From positions 4,278,001-4,342,000 of the forward strand of contig NZ_CP132932.1 in assembly GCF_040358985.1 (NCBI RefSeq): a stretch of DNA of 64,000 nt. The letters run 5' to 3'. The position numbers and the translations under genes were made by a program. The notes beneath the pieces were generated by a model, which was not told the DNA's origin, did not search any database, and saw only the letters and a list, made by a program, of their open reading frames with translations. Positions 1 through 8,713 of this stretch are shown piece by piece. The stretch is from Tunturibacter empetritectus. Lineage in GTDB: Bacteria > Acidobacteriota > Terriglobia > Terriglobales > Acidobacteriaceae. The first letter of the stretch is position 1. Each line of letters begins with the position of its first letter.

Positions 1-492
1 ATTGCGGGCGTGATTACAGGCCTGAAGGTCGCGAAGTCGAAGCGCTCGGGGGAGATGTATGCGCAGGCTTCGCTTGAGGATACGGTGGGTAAGATCGAGT
101 TGATCGCGTTTCCGCAATCGTACGAGAAGCTTGCGGAGAAGTTAAAGATCGATGTGCCCGTGGTGGTTCGGGGCGTGTTGCGCGGCGAAGAGGATTCGGC
201 GCCGAAGCTTGCCGTTTCGAGCATTCAGGCGCTGGAGGATGTAAAGATCAAGCTGCCGGATTCGTTGCGGATCAAGGTTCCCCTGCATAATCCTGATGCG
301 GCGCTGCTTGAGAAGCTGCATGCCATCCTGGTTGGAGCTCCTGGCAAAGGAAAGCTGCTGCTAGATCTCGAAGAGCCGGGGGAGTTTTGTGCGGTGCTTG
401 AACCCCACAACTGCCTGGTCGCCGCGGATCGGCTTTTCATCGATCAGGTGGAGGAACTGGTGGGCCGCGGAGGGGTTCGCATCATCGACTAG
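1..492 (+). CDS. dnaE: DNA polymerase III subunit alpha, C-terminal fragment
   Basis: This is the 3' end of the replicative polymerase alpha subunit; the reading frame is open to the left edge, so the gene begins outside the window. The visible residues contain the C-terminal OB-fold (ITGLKVAKSKRSGEMYAQASLEDTVGKIELIAF), which in this family binds single-stranded DNA. After it comes the small C-terminal domain ending VGRGGVRIID. The stop is followed by a 50-base gap and then accA on the same strand. Identity is confident from the OB-fold signature; the catalytic domains cannot be seen here. Confidence 0.9.
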   Translation: MAGVITGLKVAKSKRSGEMYAQASLEDTVGKIELIAFPQSYEKLAEKLKIDVPVVVRGVLRGEEDSAPKLAVSSIQALEDVKIKLPDSLRIKVPLHNPDAALLEKLHAILVGAPGKGKLLLDLEEPGEFCAVLEPHNCLVAADRLFIDQVEELVGRGGVRIID

Positions 493-542
493 CCGCCAAT
501 GCCATACAATCGAGAGAGAAGTTAGTGAAGCACACCTAGACA

Positions 543-1400
543 ATGGCAGAACACGAGACAGGAAGAACAGCGCACTCCCAGGCAGTATCCGCACCGACTC
601 CCGAAGCGTGGATTAAGACGGAGCTGGCGCGGCACCCCCAGCGCCCCTACCCGATGGATTTCATTGCAGCATTGTTTACCGACTTCAGCGAGATCCATGG
701 CGACCGCGCCTTTGGCGACGATGCCGCGATGAGTTGTGGGATGGCGGTCTTTCACGGCGAACCGGTGATGGTGATCGGGAACCTGAAGGGGAGGACGCTG
801 AAGGAACGGGTGGCGCGGAAGTTTGGCAGCCCCGATCCAGAAGGGTATCGCAAGGCTCTGCGGGCGATGAAGATTGCTGAAAAGTTTGGCAGGCCTGTGT
901 TTACCTTCCTCGACCTCGCTGGAGCGAATCCTGGCATCGGGGCGGAGGAGCGCGGGCAGGGGGAGGCAATCGCACGGAGTCTGCTGGAGATGTCCCGATT
1001 GCGGGTGCCCACCATCGCCACGATTACGGGTGAGGGTGGATCGGGCGGAGCACTAGCGCTGGCGGTAGCCGATCGAGTGTTGATGCTCGAAAACGCGATC
1101 TACTCGGTGATCTCTCCTGAGGGATGCGCGTCGATTATGTGGAAGGATGCCAGCAAGAAGCAGCAGGCAGCGACGGCGTTGAAGTACACCGCCGTGGACG
1201 TCAAATTACTTGGCTGTGTCGATGAGGTATTGCCTGAGCCGTGGGGTGGGACGCAGAACAATCCGGAAGAGGCCATGACATTGGTCGACGAAAGACTGCG
1301 GGGCAACCTCGCAGAGCTTCGGGCACTGCCGCTCGAGACCCTGCTTGAGCAGCGCTACACCAAGTTTCGTAATATCGCACAGTTTTACACCACCGTTTAG
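543..1400 (+). CDS. accA: Acetyl-CoA carboxylase carboxyltransferase subunit alpha (short form)
   Basis: This subunit, with AccD, transfers the carboxyl group from carboxybiotin to acetyl-CoA, the first committed step of fatty acid synthesis. The protein has 285 residues with the family motif RHPQRPYPMDF near residue 30, a crotonase-like core, and the glycine-rich oxyanion segment EGGSGGA at 164-170. AccA proteins are usually about 315-320 residues. The difference is at the N terminus, where the leading helical segment before RHPQRP is reduced to about 28 unrelated-looking residues. No strong ribosome binding site precedes the ATG, but no in-frame upstream start was found that would restore the usual N terminus. 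No accD is in the window. Confidence 0.93.
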   Translation: MAEHETGRTAHSQAVSAPTPEAWIKTELARHPQRPYPMDFIAALFTDFSEIHGDRAFGDDAAMSCGMAVFHGEPVMVIGNLKGRTLKERVARKFGSPDPEGYRKALRAMKIAEKFGRPVFTFLDLAGANPGIGAEERGQGEAIARSLLEMSRLRVPTIATITGEGGSGGALALAVADRVLMLENAIYSVISPEGCASIMWKDASKKQQAATALKYTAVDVKLLGCVDEVLPEPWGGTQNNPEEAMTLVDERLRGNLAELRALPLETLLEQRYTKFRNIAQFYTTV

Positions 1401-1429
1401 CGGAACCACCGTTTCTGGAGCAGCCAGCG

Positions 1430-2464
1430 TTGCAATCCCTCAATTCGACACACTCAGGCCGCTCTGAGCGCACGCTGCAGCTGGCGCTCTTCGTAACATC
1501 TGCGACCTGGTTTGTGGCTTCCGATATTCTGGCGGGACGTTCGGCGCGTGGCCTTTCGGAGCGATTTGGGCTTGACGCGGAGAGACCTCTGCTGGCGGCG
1601 CTTTTTCTTCTTTTTTTGTTGGCGGTCGGGTTTTCGATCTTGCAGGCTATTGCCCATCGGCAGTCTTCGCTTCGGGAGGTTCTGGGTCTTCCAAGGCGAG
1701 TGACATCGCGGCGGGAGTGGACCCTTGGGGTCGCTGTTGGCTGGGGTTGCGTGGTGCTGGCCGTTCTTCCTATGACTCTGACGGGAAAGTTGGATGTCCA
1801 GCTGTGGTTGCAGCCGCGGGCGATCTGGCTGCTGCTTTTGAATCTTGGAACTCTTGCGGTCGCGGCTCTGGCCGAGGAGGTAGCATTTCGCGGCTATCCC
1901 TTTCGGCGCTTGATTGAAGCGATGGGACCAGTAGCGGCGACAATTGGAATGTCTCTTTTCTTTGGGCTCGGACATGCACTGAATCCGGGGGCTACGTGGA
2001 CGAGCGTCTTTGTGACGATGCTAGCTGGCCTGCTGCTGTCGGTGGCGTGGCTGCGGACCCACGGATTGTGGCTACCGTGGGGACTTCACTTTGCCTGGAA
2101 CGCCAGCATCGGCATCCTGTTTGGCCTTCCAATCAGCGGAATCAGTGACTTCTCGAGCGTGGTGCAGACGCGGTCCTTCGGTCCACTGTGGCTGACGGGA
2201 GGGAACTACGGACCCGAGGGAGCGGTTTTCACGGCTTTCGTTTTGCTGATCGCAGTGGCGGTTTTGGTCCGTATCACTCGCGATTATGCATGGGACTACA
2301 CCCATAAACCCATTGTTGCGGGCGGCTATGCGATCGAGATTCCGCCACCTCCGGCACATGCGGCGATGGAGCAGGAGGCAAAACCGGCCGCTGTGCCATC
2401 CTTGGTTCAGATTTTGCCGGCCACTCCCCAATCGCGATCGGTTGGCGAGGAACCGAAGCTCTAG
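1430..2464 (+). CDS. CPBP family intramembrane metalloprotease
   Basis: This is a polytopic membrane protein of the CPBP (CAAX prenyl protease / bacteriocin-processing) family. The three family motifs are visible in order: EExxxR as EEVAFR at residues 149-154, FxxxH as FGLGH ending at H182, and a third block with H and N in GLHFAWNAS. These supply the putative catalytic and metal-binding residues. At least six hydrophobic stretches lie between residues 15 and 290, followed by a hydrophilic tail of about 60 residues. The start is a TTG preceded by a weak purine-rich site (CTGGAG), 29 bases after accA, so it may be cotranscribed. The substrate is unknown. Confidence 0.85.
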   Translation: MQSLNSTHSGRSERTLQLALFVTSATWFVASDILAGRSARGLSERFGLDAERPLLAALFLLFLLAVGFSILQAIAHRQSSLREVLGLPRRVTSRREWTLGVAVGWGCVVLAVLPMTLTGKLDVQLWLQPRAIWLLLLNLGTLAVAALAEEVAFRGYPFRRLIEAMGPVAATIGMSLFFGLGHALNPGATWTSVFVTMLAGLLLSVAWLRTHGLWLPWGLHFAWNASIGILFGLPISGISDFSSVVQTRSFGPLWLTGGNYGPEGAVFTAFVLLIAVAVLVRITRDYAWDYTHKPIVAGGYAIEIPPPPAHAAMEQEAKPAAVPSLVQILPATPQSRSVGEEPKL

Positions 2465-2601
2465 CCGGGTCGGATTGAGGCGCTGTTGTTTTGATTTTGG
2501 GACTTTAACGCTACTTCTCTGTGGTCTGATCAAAATTCGTGAACCGGCTCTTGTCAAAGGGGAAGAGAAGGCGCAAGCTGTTGTGTATCTGAGGCGCTTC
2601 C

Positions 2602-3726
2602 ATGGCACTTTTTCGCTACAGGTCGGCTCTTTTGCTGGGTAGTCTGGCATTGTCGTCGCTGTCTTTGAAGGCGGCTCATGGTCAGGTCTTTGTGGTCGGG
2701 GAAGGGACTGCGACTGCTGACATCTCTACGGATTTTTCCCCTACACATGTTTCGTTGCCTGATACGCCGATGACGGAGCGTGGTCGTCGTGAGCTAGTTC
2801 GAAATCTTGAAGCAGAGCAGGGGTTCGCTCATCGTGCGTTGCCGGTGAGCGCGGGGGTGACGCTGCGAGCGAATGGACCGATTAGTCCCGGTGGGGCGGA
2901 GTATAGAAAGATGATCTACCAGAAGGGTGAGGCTGCGGCGCTGGGCGACCGAGTCATCATTACGTCTTTGGAGATCAAGCCTGATCGGATTGTGCTGGAC
3001 CTCAACGGCGGTCCGTATCTGAAACATCGGTTTCTAAGTCATATCCAGATCAATGACGCGCCGGTTGCGCAGACGAATCAGGACCGGGCCACGGGGTCGC
3101 GAATTACGCTGATCTTCGAGGGGCACGTTCCGGAGATCTCCGCGCCGGAGGTAAAGGCGTTGCTGGAGCCAGTGATCGATTTTGGGGTGAAGACCTCCGA
3201 ACAGGCTTATGCGGATACTCTGCCTCCCTCGTTGAAGGAGGCGATTGCGGCGCATGAAGTTCTGGTGGGGATGAATCATCGAATGGTGCTGGCGGCGCTG
3301 GGCGCTCCGGAGAACAAGATGCGGGACCAGCCGAGCGGAGATGCGAGCGGTGGACGATACGAGGAGTGGATCTATGGTCACGTGCCGCAGACGATTCGGT
3401 TTGTGCGGTTTGTAGGGGACCGCGTGACGGTCGTGGAGATTGCGGCGCTGGGCAAACCGATCGAGATTCATGACAAGGATGAGATGGCTGGGTATAACTC
3501 AGGCGAGCCAGCGCGTGAGGTCGCGATGGGAGACAAGGCCCCTGATGGAACCGAGAAGACGAATGCTCCGCCGACGTTGCTAAAGCCGGGTGAGGCGGCG
3601 TCCGCGGGCCGCACCGATGGTAAAGTTCAATTTCCGGATGACAAGAAGGACAGTAAGGGCGGAGCGTCCGCACCGTCGGCACAGCCTCCTTCGAACAATC
3701 TTGCGTTGGCTCAACAGCCACGTTAG
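2602..3726 (+). CDS. Secreted hypothetical protein with BamE/SmpA-like segment
   Basis: A 374-residue protein with a clear signal peptide (hydrophobic residues 8-25, Ala-rich cleavage area before QVFVVGEG). The middle section (about 215-275) reads EVLVGMNHRMVLAALGAPENK followed by EEWIYG. That order (G-M, V-x-x-A-L-G-x-P, then EWxYG) is the pattern of SmpA/BamE-type small domains found in envelope proteins. The last 80 residues are hydrophilic, Pro/Ser/Lys-rich and probably disordered. I do not recognise the family beyond this and assign no function. It stands alone on the strand, between the CPBP protease and a small zinc-ribbon gene. Confidence 0.75.
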   Translation: MALFRYRSALLLGSLALSSLSLKAAHGQVFVVGEGTATADISTDFSPTHVSLPDTPMTERGRRELVRNLEAEQGFAHRALPVSAGVTLRANGPISPGGAEYRKMIYQKGEAAALGDRVIITSLEIKPDRIVLDLNGGPYLKHRFLSHIQINDAPVAQTNQDRATGSRITLIFEGHVPEISAPEVKALLEPVIDFGVKTSEQAYADTLPPSLKEAIAAHEVLVGMNHRMVLAALGAPENKMRDQPSGDASGGRYEEWIYGHVPQTIRFVRFVGDRVTVVEIAALGKPIEIHDKDEMAGYNSGEPAREVAMGDKAPDGTEKTNAPPTLLKPGEAASAGRTDGKVQFPDDKKDSKGGASAPSAQPPSNNLALAQQPR

Positions 3727-3926
3727 GGCTTTGGTCGTGTAGACTTGTAGGAGAGCTTCAATCGCAGTTCTTCTCCTCCGATTCCCGCCGTGGTTCGTCC
3801 CGGACAATCTTTACGAGAAGCACCGGATGATGAGATTCTGCTTGCCCGCGATGGTCATAGTCGATCGAGATATCCAATGCGTGGGCCGAGATATTTGTAA
3901 CGTTCGTATTAGGGAGAGCAAGCATT

Positions 3927-4106
3927 ATGGCGAAGATTGCCAAGACCGGCGACCGTAAGAAGGTCATGGATACTAACAAGAGCACGGATTGTCCAAAGTG
4001 CTCCAAACCAACTCGCATTGTGAAGCGCGTGAAGGACCGCGAGCGCGGTACTCCTGGCGGAGTGTATATCTCCTGCTCCGCGTGCGATTTCTTCGAAAAA
4101 CTCTAA
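3927..4106 (+). CDS. Small zinc-ribbon protein (59 aa)
   Basis: A short basic protein of 59 residues with two CxxC knuckles, CPKC at 22-25 and CSAC at 50-53, spaced as in a rubredoxin-type zinc ribbon. The N-terminal half is rich in Lys, Arg and Asp. A good ribosome binding site (AGGGAGAG) lies 8 bases before the ATG, and a hairpin that looks like a terminator follows 28 bases after the stop. Four metal-ligand cysteines with a strong translation signal make this a real gene despite its length. It resembles small ribbon proteins that act in nucleic-acid contacts; the actual role is not inferable. Confidence 0.75.
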   Translation: MAKIAKTGDRKKVMDTNKSTDCPKCSKPTRIVKRVKDRERGTPGGVYISCSACDFFEKL

Positions 4107-4134
4107 GCGAAAGATTCAACAAAGATGCAACCGA

Positions 4135-4163
4135 CAAAGGGCCCTGTGTGGGCTCTTTGTTGT
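4135..4163 (+). terminator. Hairpin terminator after the zinc-ribbon gene
   Basis: A 10-base stem (CAAAGGGCCC with GGGCTCTTTG, one G-T wobble) encloses a 5-base loop and runs into a T-rich stretch. It sits just downstream of the small zinc-ribbon gene. Confidence 0.65.
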
Positions 4164-4322
4164 GTGCGGACCTTTCTTTTGAGTGCCTTGTGAGTGTCTG
4201 ACATGGGTTGGGGTTCGTTGAGGATTATGCACCAAAGTTGTACAGATAATTTACCGTGAGAGACTTGACGATCGTTGGTTGAGACGGGCAGACTCGACGC
4301 TGGAAAGTAGGAACCCAGTTTT

Positions 4323-5231
4323 ATGATGAACAGCAGCTCTGCAGTGACCTCTTCTGCTTTTGCACCTCTCCCGCACTTCACTCGCCCTACATTTCTGATG
4401 TGCCCGCCTGAGTTTTATGACGTGGACTACGTGATCAACCCGTGGATGGCGGGGAATCTGCATCGACCGTCGCGGGATACTGCGTTTATGCAGTGGAAGA
4501 ACCTGTACCGGCAGCTGCAGCGGGTGGCGGATGTTCGCTTGCTGCACGCTCGGGAGGGGTCGCCGGATATGGTGTTTGTGGCGCATGCGGCGGTGGTGCA
4601 GCATGGGCTGGCGGCGGTGTCGAGTTTTGCTCATCCGCAGCGGCAGACCGAAGAGGGGCATCTGCGAAAGTGGTTGCAGGACGCGGGTTTTCTGCTGTGG
4701 GAGACGCCGCGGGAGACTTCGTTCGAGGGTGAGGGGGATGCGCTCTTTGACGCCAATGGCGGGCATCTGTGGGCGGCACACGGGGTTCGGACTTGCAGGC
4801 ATAGCCATCGGCACCTGGGGGATGCGTGGCATACGCGAGTGACGTCACTGCATCTGGTGGATCCACGGTTTTATCATTTGGATCTTTGTTTTGCGCCACT
4901 TAGCGGAGGGTACCTGATGTACTTTCCGGGCGCCTTCGATGCGGCTTCGCTCGAGAAGATCCATGCTGCCTATGCAGCGGATAAGAGGATTGTTGTCAGC
5001 GAGTTAGAGGCTACTCAGTTTGGCTGCAATGTGATCAATGTGGGGCGCGATGTTTTGATGGGCGCGGTGGAGACGGACCTAGCTAAACGATTGATGGAGC
5101 GTGGTTTTGATGTGACCGAGATGCCTCTGGGCGAGTTCCAGCGTGGGGGCGGGTCGGCCAAGTCGCTGGCTTTGCGGCTGAGTGATTCGGTGCAGGCTTT
5201 GGGGGATCTTCGGATCGATTCGGCGGTCTAG
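4323..5231 (+). CDS. Arginine deiminase/DDAH-fold hydrolase-like protein, catalytic Cys replaced
   Basis: A 302-residue member of the guanidino-group-modifying superfamily (arginine deiminase, DDAH, ArgZ-type dihydrolases). Family landmarks are present: the substrate-acid segment SPDMVFVAHAA (80-90), FEGEGD (134-139), and the catalytic His in HLDLCFAPL (185-193). The last landmark is normally a Gly-rich turn leading to the nucleophilic Cys (GGxxxKC-type). Here it reads GGGSAKS (275-281), with Ser (codon TCG) where Cys is expected. If the alignment by eye is right, the enzyme either lacks classical thiol catalysis or uses another residue. The start ATG is followed by a second ATG one codon later. 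The gene is monocistronic. Confidence 0.75.
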   Translation: MMNSSSAVTSSAFAPLPHFTRPTFLMCPPEFYDVDYVINPWMAGNLHRPSRDTAFMQWKNLYRQLQRVADVRLLHAREGSPDMVFVAHAAVVQHGLAAVSSFAHPQRQTEEGHLRKWLQDAGFLLWETPRETSFEGEGDALFDANGGHLWAAHGVRTCRHSHRHLGDAWHTRVTSLHLVDPRFYHLDLCFAPLSGGYLMYFPGAFDAASLEKIHAAYAADKRIVVSELEATQFGCNVINVGRDVLMGAVETDLAKRLMERGFDVTEMPLGEFQRGGGSAKSLALRLSDSVQALGDLRIDSAV

Positions 5232-5668
5232 CTTCCCCATTTTTGTGGATGGTTTTTTTTGGCGTGGTGGAGAGGCGTTTTTTCGGGGGTTTTTCCGAAA
5301 AGCGCCTCTTTCGCGTGGTGTTTTGGTGGTGAAGTTGTGGTGTTTTGTGTGGTGGATGTGGTGTTTTAGCAGCGCTCTTTTGGGTGCTAAAAATACGCCA
5401 ACTTTTTGAAGTTTTTTGGGGTATGCCAGCGGTGGGCGTGACCAGATCGTTCCTCGATTGGGATTATGCTCTGTGGTGAAGGTTCGAGCTTTGCTCGAAG
5501 GCCCACTCATGCGATGAAGCTGCATGAATGGGGCACCCGATGGAATGGATATATGATGGATTGACAAAATGCACCCCACCCTTTGCAAAGGCGCGAAGGA
5601 TGGGGCACCCGGTTGGATGGGGCACCCAGTCGTTAAGGGTGGGGTAGAGGTTTGGGTTGTACCCGGCC
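5232..5668. other. Gene-free stretch with REP-like units
   Basis: No credible gene was seen in this 437-base gap. Its first part (5232-5420) is unusually rich in T and G with runs of T. Its second part holds one copy of the dispersed repeat at 5481 and three units of TGGGGCACCC (5529, 5601, 5618). Confidence 0.6.
5481..5538 (+). repeat. Dispersed repeat, copy 1
   Basis: The stretch starting GGTTCGAGCTTTGCTCGAAG recurs at 6335 with few differences over about 50 bases, including a shared ATGCGATGAA and TGCATGAAT. The first 20 bases contain an inverted repeat (TTCGAGC / GCTCGAA). The copy ends in TGGGGCACCC, a unit repeated elsewhere in the neighbourhood. Confidence 0.7.
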
Positions 5669-6248
5669 TTAGCTTGTTATGAATCTGCGGTATCGGAGTG
5701 TGGTGATTGCTCCGAGGATTCCAGTTGCCATCAGGGCGAAGGAGGAGGGTTCGGGAACGGTTGAGTTGGTGAGAGGTTCGATGGTGATGGTGCCGGGGAT
5801 GTTTGGGATTGGTGCGTCGGGTACCAACATGCCGTCGAAGGTTCCGGTGAGAACGGTGGGAGCGTCAGCTGGGCCGGCCAAGGGAAGAAGCGATCCAAAG
5901 ATAACGATATTGGTGAAAGCACCGGGAGGGGGGGTAAGGGAAGGACAGGGAGTAAGGGGCGTATCCGACGACCATCTCGGTGGGTGAAATCTGGGTGAAG
6001 TCGATGAGGGAGTAAAATCCGGATTCGGCGGGGTCGGTGGCCAGAACGGTGAGGCAATCGAGCGGGGGGCATGGGGGAGAAAAAATGAAGTAGGGGGTGG
6101 GGGCGAAGTCGAGGGTGGTGATGCCTCCGCGGACTCCGGGAGGGGAGGGGAAGTCGAAGGTGATCTGGTACATGGTGTCGGCGTGAGCGGTTGGAGGGAT
6201 GGACAAGGCAGAGGCAAGGAGGGCAAGGACGAAGAGAGTTTTGTGCAT
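5669..6248 (-). pseudogene. PEP-CTERM sorting-signal protein, frameshifted
   Basis: Two overlapping frames together make one plausible 192-residue exported protein. The N-terminal frame starts MHKTLFVLALLASALS with a signal peptide ending near THAD. The C-terminal frame ends VPEPSSFALMATGILGAITT followed by LRYRRF, a textbook PEP-CTERM signal (Pro-Glu-Pro, one transmembrane helix, Arg cluster) recognised by exosortases. The frames join at a run of seven G (5928-5934); removing one G gives a continuous protein through PYPPPGAFTNIV. This is either a real slippage mutation, a phase-variable tract or a sequencing error. No exosortase gene is in the window. Confidence 0.7.
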
Positions 6249-6334
6249 GAGTGGATCCCTTCTCGAGTTTTAAGTGAAATAAGGGTGCGCCTTGGTTTGG
6301 GGGGCGTCAAGTGAATTTGTGAGGCGGTGGAATC

Positions 6335-6390
6335 GGTTCGAGCTTTGCTCGAAGGCTCACATCATGCGATGAAAGTGCATGAATGTGTAT
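6335..6390 (+). repeat. Dispersed repeat, copy 2
   Basis: Second copy of the element at 5481, starting with the same GGTTCGAGCTTTGCTCGAAG and diverging after about 50 bases. The two copies flank the PEP-CTERM gene in the same orientation. Confidence 0.7.
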
Positions 6391-6420
6391 TCGGCGACGA
6401 GATTCTGAAGGCGGCGTGTA

Positions 6421-6481
6421 GAGAAAGCGGTTCGCGCGTGGCGCGAATGCCCACATCTCAGAGTCGAGATATGGGGCACCC
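6421..6481 (+). repeat. REP-like palindromic unit
   Basis: Begins GAGAAAGCGGTTCGCG, which recurs at 7319. It continues into an imperfect hairpin (CCCACATCTC / GAGATATGGG, nine of ten paired) and ends in TGGGGCACCC, as do the units at 5529, 5601 and 5618. It lies just beyond the pyrF stop and could act as its transcription end on the minus strand. Confidence 0.6.
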
Positions 6482-6500
6482 GTATCCGGCTAAGGTTGAA

Positions 6501-7232
6501 TTACTTTTTCTGGCGGGCTTCGGCTTTGGCTATCTCTTCGGCTATCTCTTGAAGGATGGCCTGGGCGGCGGCGGCGGGGTCTGGGGCCTGGGTGATGGGG
6601 CGGCCTACGACGAGCATGGAGGCTCCTGCGGCGATGGCCTGCGCTGGAGTGGCGATGCGTTTCTGGTCGCCGAGGGCCGCGCCTGCGGGGCGGATTCCCG
6701 GGATGACGAGGAGGGTGTCGGGGCCGGTGGCTGCGCGGACGGCGGCGACCTCTTCGGCGGAGCAGACGAAGCCGTCAATGCCTGATTGAGTGGCGAGCTT
6801 TGCAAGGCGGAGGACCTGGTCGGCGGGAGAGACGGTGATGCCTGTGCCTGTGAGTTGAGCGGCGTCCATGCTGGTGAGGACAGTGACGGCGAGGAGGCGG
6901 GGCCCGCCGGGGGCGCGGGCGGCTTCGGCTGCGGCGGCCATCATGGCAGAGCCTCCGCTGGCGTGAATGGTGAGGAGCCCTGCTCCGGCTTGTGTGGCGG
7001 AGCGGACGGCACCGGCTACGGTGTTGGGGATGTCGTGAAGTTTGAGGTCGAGGAAGACGTCGAAGTCACGGTCTCTAAGTTCGCGGACGATGGTGTTGCC
7101 GGCGGCGTAGTAGAGCTCCATGCCGATTTTGAACCATTGGCAGGTGTGGCCGAGAGTATCGACTAGTTTGAGGGCCTGCAGGGCGTCTGGATAGTCGAGG
7201 GCTACTGCCAAGCGAGCTTTTGGATCGGGCAT
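6501..7232 (-). CDS. pyrF: Orotidine 5'-phosphate decarboxylase
   Basis: This enzyme decarboxylates OMP to UMP, the last step of de novo pyrimidine synthesis. The 243-residue TIM-barrel protein shows the family signature around the catalytic Lys/Asp array, FLDLKLHDIPNTV (about 58-70), the N-terminal VALDYPD, and the phosphate-binding segment VIPGIRPAG with VVGRPIT near the C terminus. Length is normal for the shorter bacterial group. It is transcribed alone; no other pyr gene is nearby. The C-terminal tail is Ala/Glu/Lys-rich and probably an exposed helix. Confidence 0.95.
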   Translation of the reverse strand: MPDPKARLAVALDYPDALQALKLVDTLGHTCQWFKIGMELYYAAGNTIVRELRDRDFDVFLDLKLHDIPNTVAGAVRSATQAGAGLLTIHASGGSAMMAAAAEAARAPGGPRLLAVTVLTSMDAAQLTGTGITVSPADQVLRLAKLATQSGIDGFVCSAEEVAAVRAATGPDTLLVIPGIRPAGAALGDQKRIATPAQAIAAGASMLVVGRPITQAPDPAAAAQAILQEIAEEIAKAEARQKK

Positions 7233-7318
7233 GAGGTTAGTTTAACTTTTTTGTGCTGCCGGATGGGAGTGAAGTGTGACGATTTGTACGGGAGTTGCGA
7301 GCGTCTACGCCCATCTTC

Positions 7319-7345
7319 GAGAAAGCGGTTCGCGTGCGACGCGAG
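7319..7345 (+). repeat. REP-like half unit
   Basis: GAGAAAGCGGTTCGCG matches the start of the unit at 6421. It is followed by TGCGACGCGA in place of CGTGGCGCGA and lies between pyrF and the P450 gene. Confidence 0.5.
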
Positions 7346-7406
7346 TTACTCCACCCAGACCACCTTATGAGGATGATGGTGGCCGTACTTCCATGGCTGC
7401 GATCTC

Positions 7407-8492
7407 TTACAAGGAAGCGACGACAGGCAAAGTCGAGGGCGAGCGGAAGCCATCGCCACCGCGCCAGTTTATGGGTGAGAGAAGGCGCACCTCTGGAAGA
7501 CGCTCGACGAGTGCGTAGGTGGCGGCAAGAGCGGCGGTACGGATAAGAGGTGCTCCGACGCATGCATGCCGCCCAGCGCCAAGACTGACCTGTCCCAGGC
7601 CGCGACGCATTACAGAGACGGCGTTTGGATTGGAGAAGCGATCAGGGTCGCGGTTGGCTGCGAAGATGCGCAGCGTAAGCCGCTCTCCCTGGCTAATGCA
7701 GATTCCGTTGATCACCGTATCGGCCTGGGCGCGCCGATAGACGAATCGCGTTAATCCGGCGAAGCGCAACAACTCCTCTACTCCACGCGCAATCAGAGCA
7801 GGCTGGCGATGAAGACGACTCCATTCTTCAGGATGAGTGATGAGCCCGAACCATACATTCGCCAGCAGGTGCACCATAGTCTGCGAGAGTGCCACAAAAC
7901 CAGACTCACGCAAAGGCATTGGGCCTGAGGCAAAGTAAGGACACAGCACGGCAGAGGCTGCCTTCGATCTTGATTTAATCTCAGGATCGAAGGGGTCGGC
8001 AGACGAGGCGGATACCTGCCTGGCCAACTGCTTGAGCAAGTCTATGTCGCTACAGGAGGGTTGCGTCACTTCGAGCGCAAGCGCAAGACAGACGGGCTCG
8101 GCGTACTCCCTAATTAGATCAACAGGCTGGTCCCAGTGGAGAGTTGCAAGTTGTGCTCTGGCATCTTCAAACATCTGTCTTCGCACCGAGCGCAACATTT
8201 TTGGCGAGAGTGCGTCGCGTGTCTCTAATCTCATGCGAAGTCTCGCATCTTCATCGACTATCAACTCGTCTTTCTTGCGCGAAGGGCCGACCAACGTTAG
8301 CTCAGGAGAATAAAGTGCTGCAACGACGTCGGCGTAACGGCTCAGAATCCAACAGTCAGCCTTCGAATCGAAATAAGCAGGCTCAACTTGTGGATGACTG
8401 CGAGCCCCTAACCAATCATCTTCCGACACGCAGCGTCTCTCCCGCACTGGAGAGTTGATAGCTTCGTGCACAACAGTATCCGAGAGACTCAT
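7407..8492 (-). CDS. Cytochrome P450
   Basis: A soluble 361-residue P450, shorter than the usual 400. Visible landmarks are the K-helix ExxR (E240-R243), ANRDPDRF (279-286) and the haem-ligand loop SLGAGRHACVGAPL with the axial Cys311. The oxygen-binding I-helix normally reads AGxET; here the corresponding stretch is ALSQT (201-205), keeping the Thr but replacing the acid with Gln. That change is known in P450s with unusual chemistry or peroxide use, so canonical monooxygenation is not assured. The gene diverges from a cobalamin-binding radical SAM gene across 220 bases. No ferredoxin or reductase gene is next to it. The substrate is unknown. Confidence 0.88.
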   Translation of the reverse strand: MSLSDTVVHEAINSPVRERRCVSEDDWLGARSHPQVEPAYFDSKADCWILSRYADVVAALYSPELTLVGPSRKKDELIVDEDARLRMRLETRDALSPKMLRSVRRQMFEDARAQLATLHWDQPVDLIREYAEPVCLALALEVTQPSCSDIDLLKQLARQVSASSADPFDPEIKSRSKAASAVLCPYFASGPMPLRESGFVALSQTMVHLLANVWFGLITHPEEWSRLHRQPALIARGVEELLRFAGLTRFVYRRAQADTVINGICISQGERLTLRIFAANRDPDRFSNPNAVSVMRRGLGQVSLGAGRHACVGAPLIRTAALAATYALVERLPEVRLLSPINWRGGDGFRSPSTLPVVASL

Positions 8493-8713
8493 AGCAACTC
8501 GTCCTCCGCGAAGAGACTTGCGGCCTCACATGAGCGCATGACAAGACAGTAAGAACAGCCCTTGAGATACGCGACATGATTCATCATTACAGCCACATGC
8601 GCGATGCAAAACACCGATGACAATCTGCTTACAACACGATGACACCAGACTGACACACCTCTGCGCGCAGCGATCGATCCTCAGATTGAGAGCGTGGTAA
8701 CCGATTAGCCGTG

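Noticed and set aside
5481..6481. CRISPR array
   Set aside because: The repeats are irregularly spaced, of different types, interrupted by a gene, and no cas genes are present.
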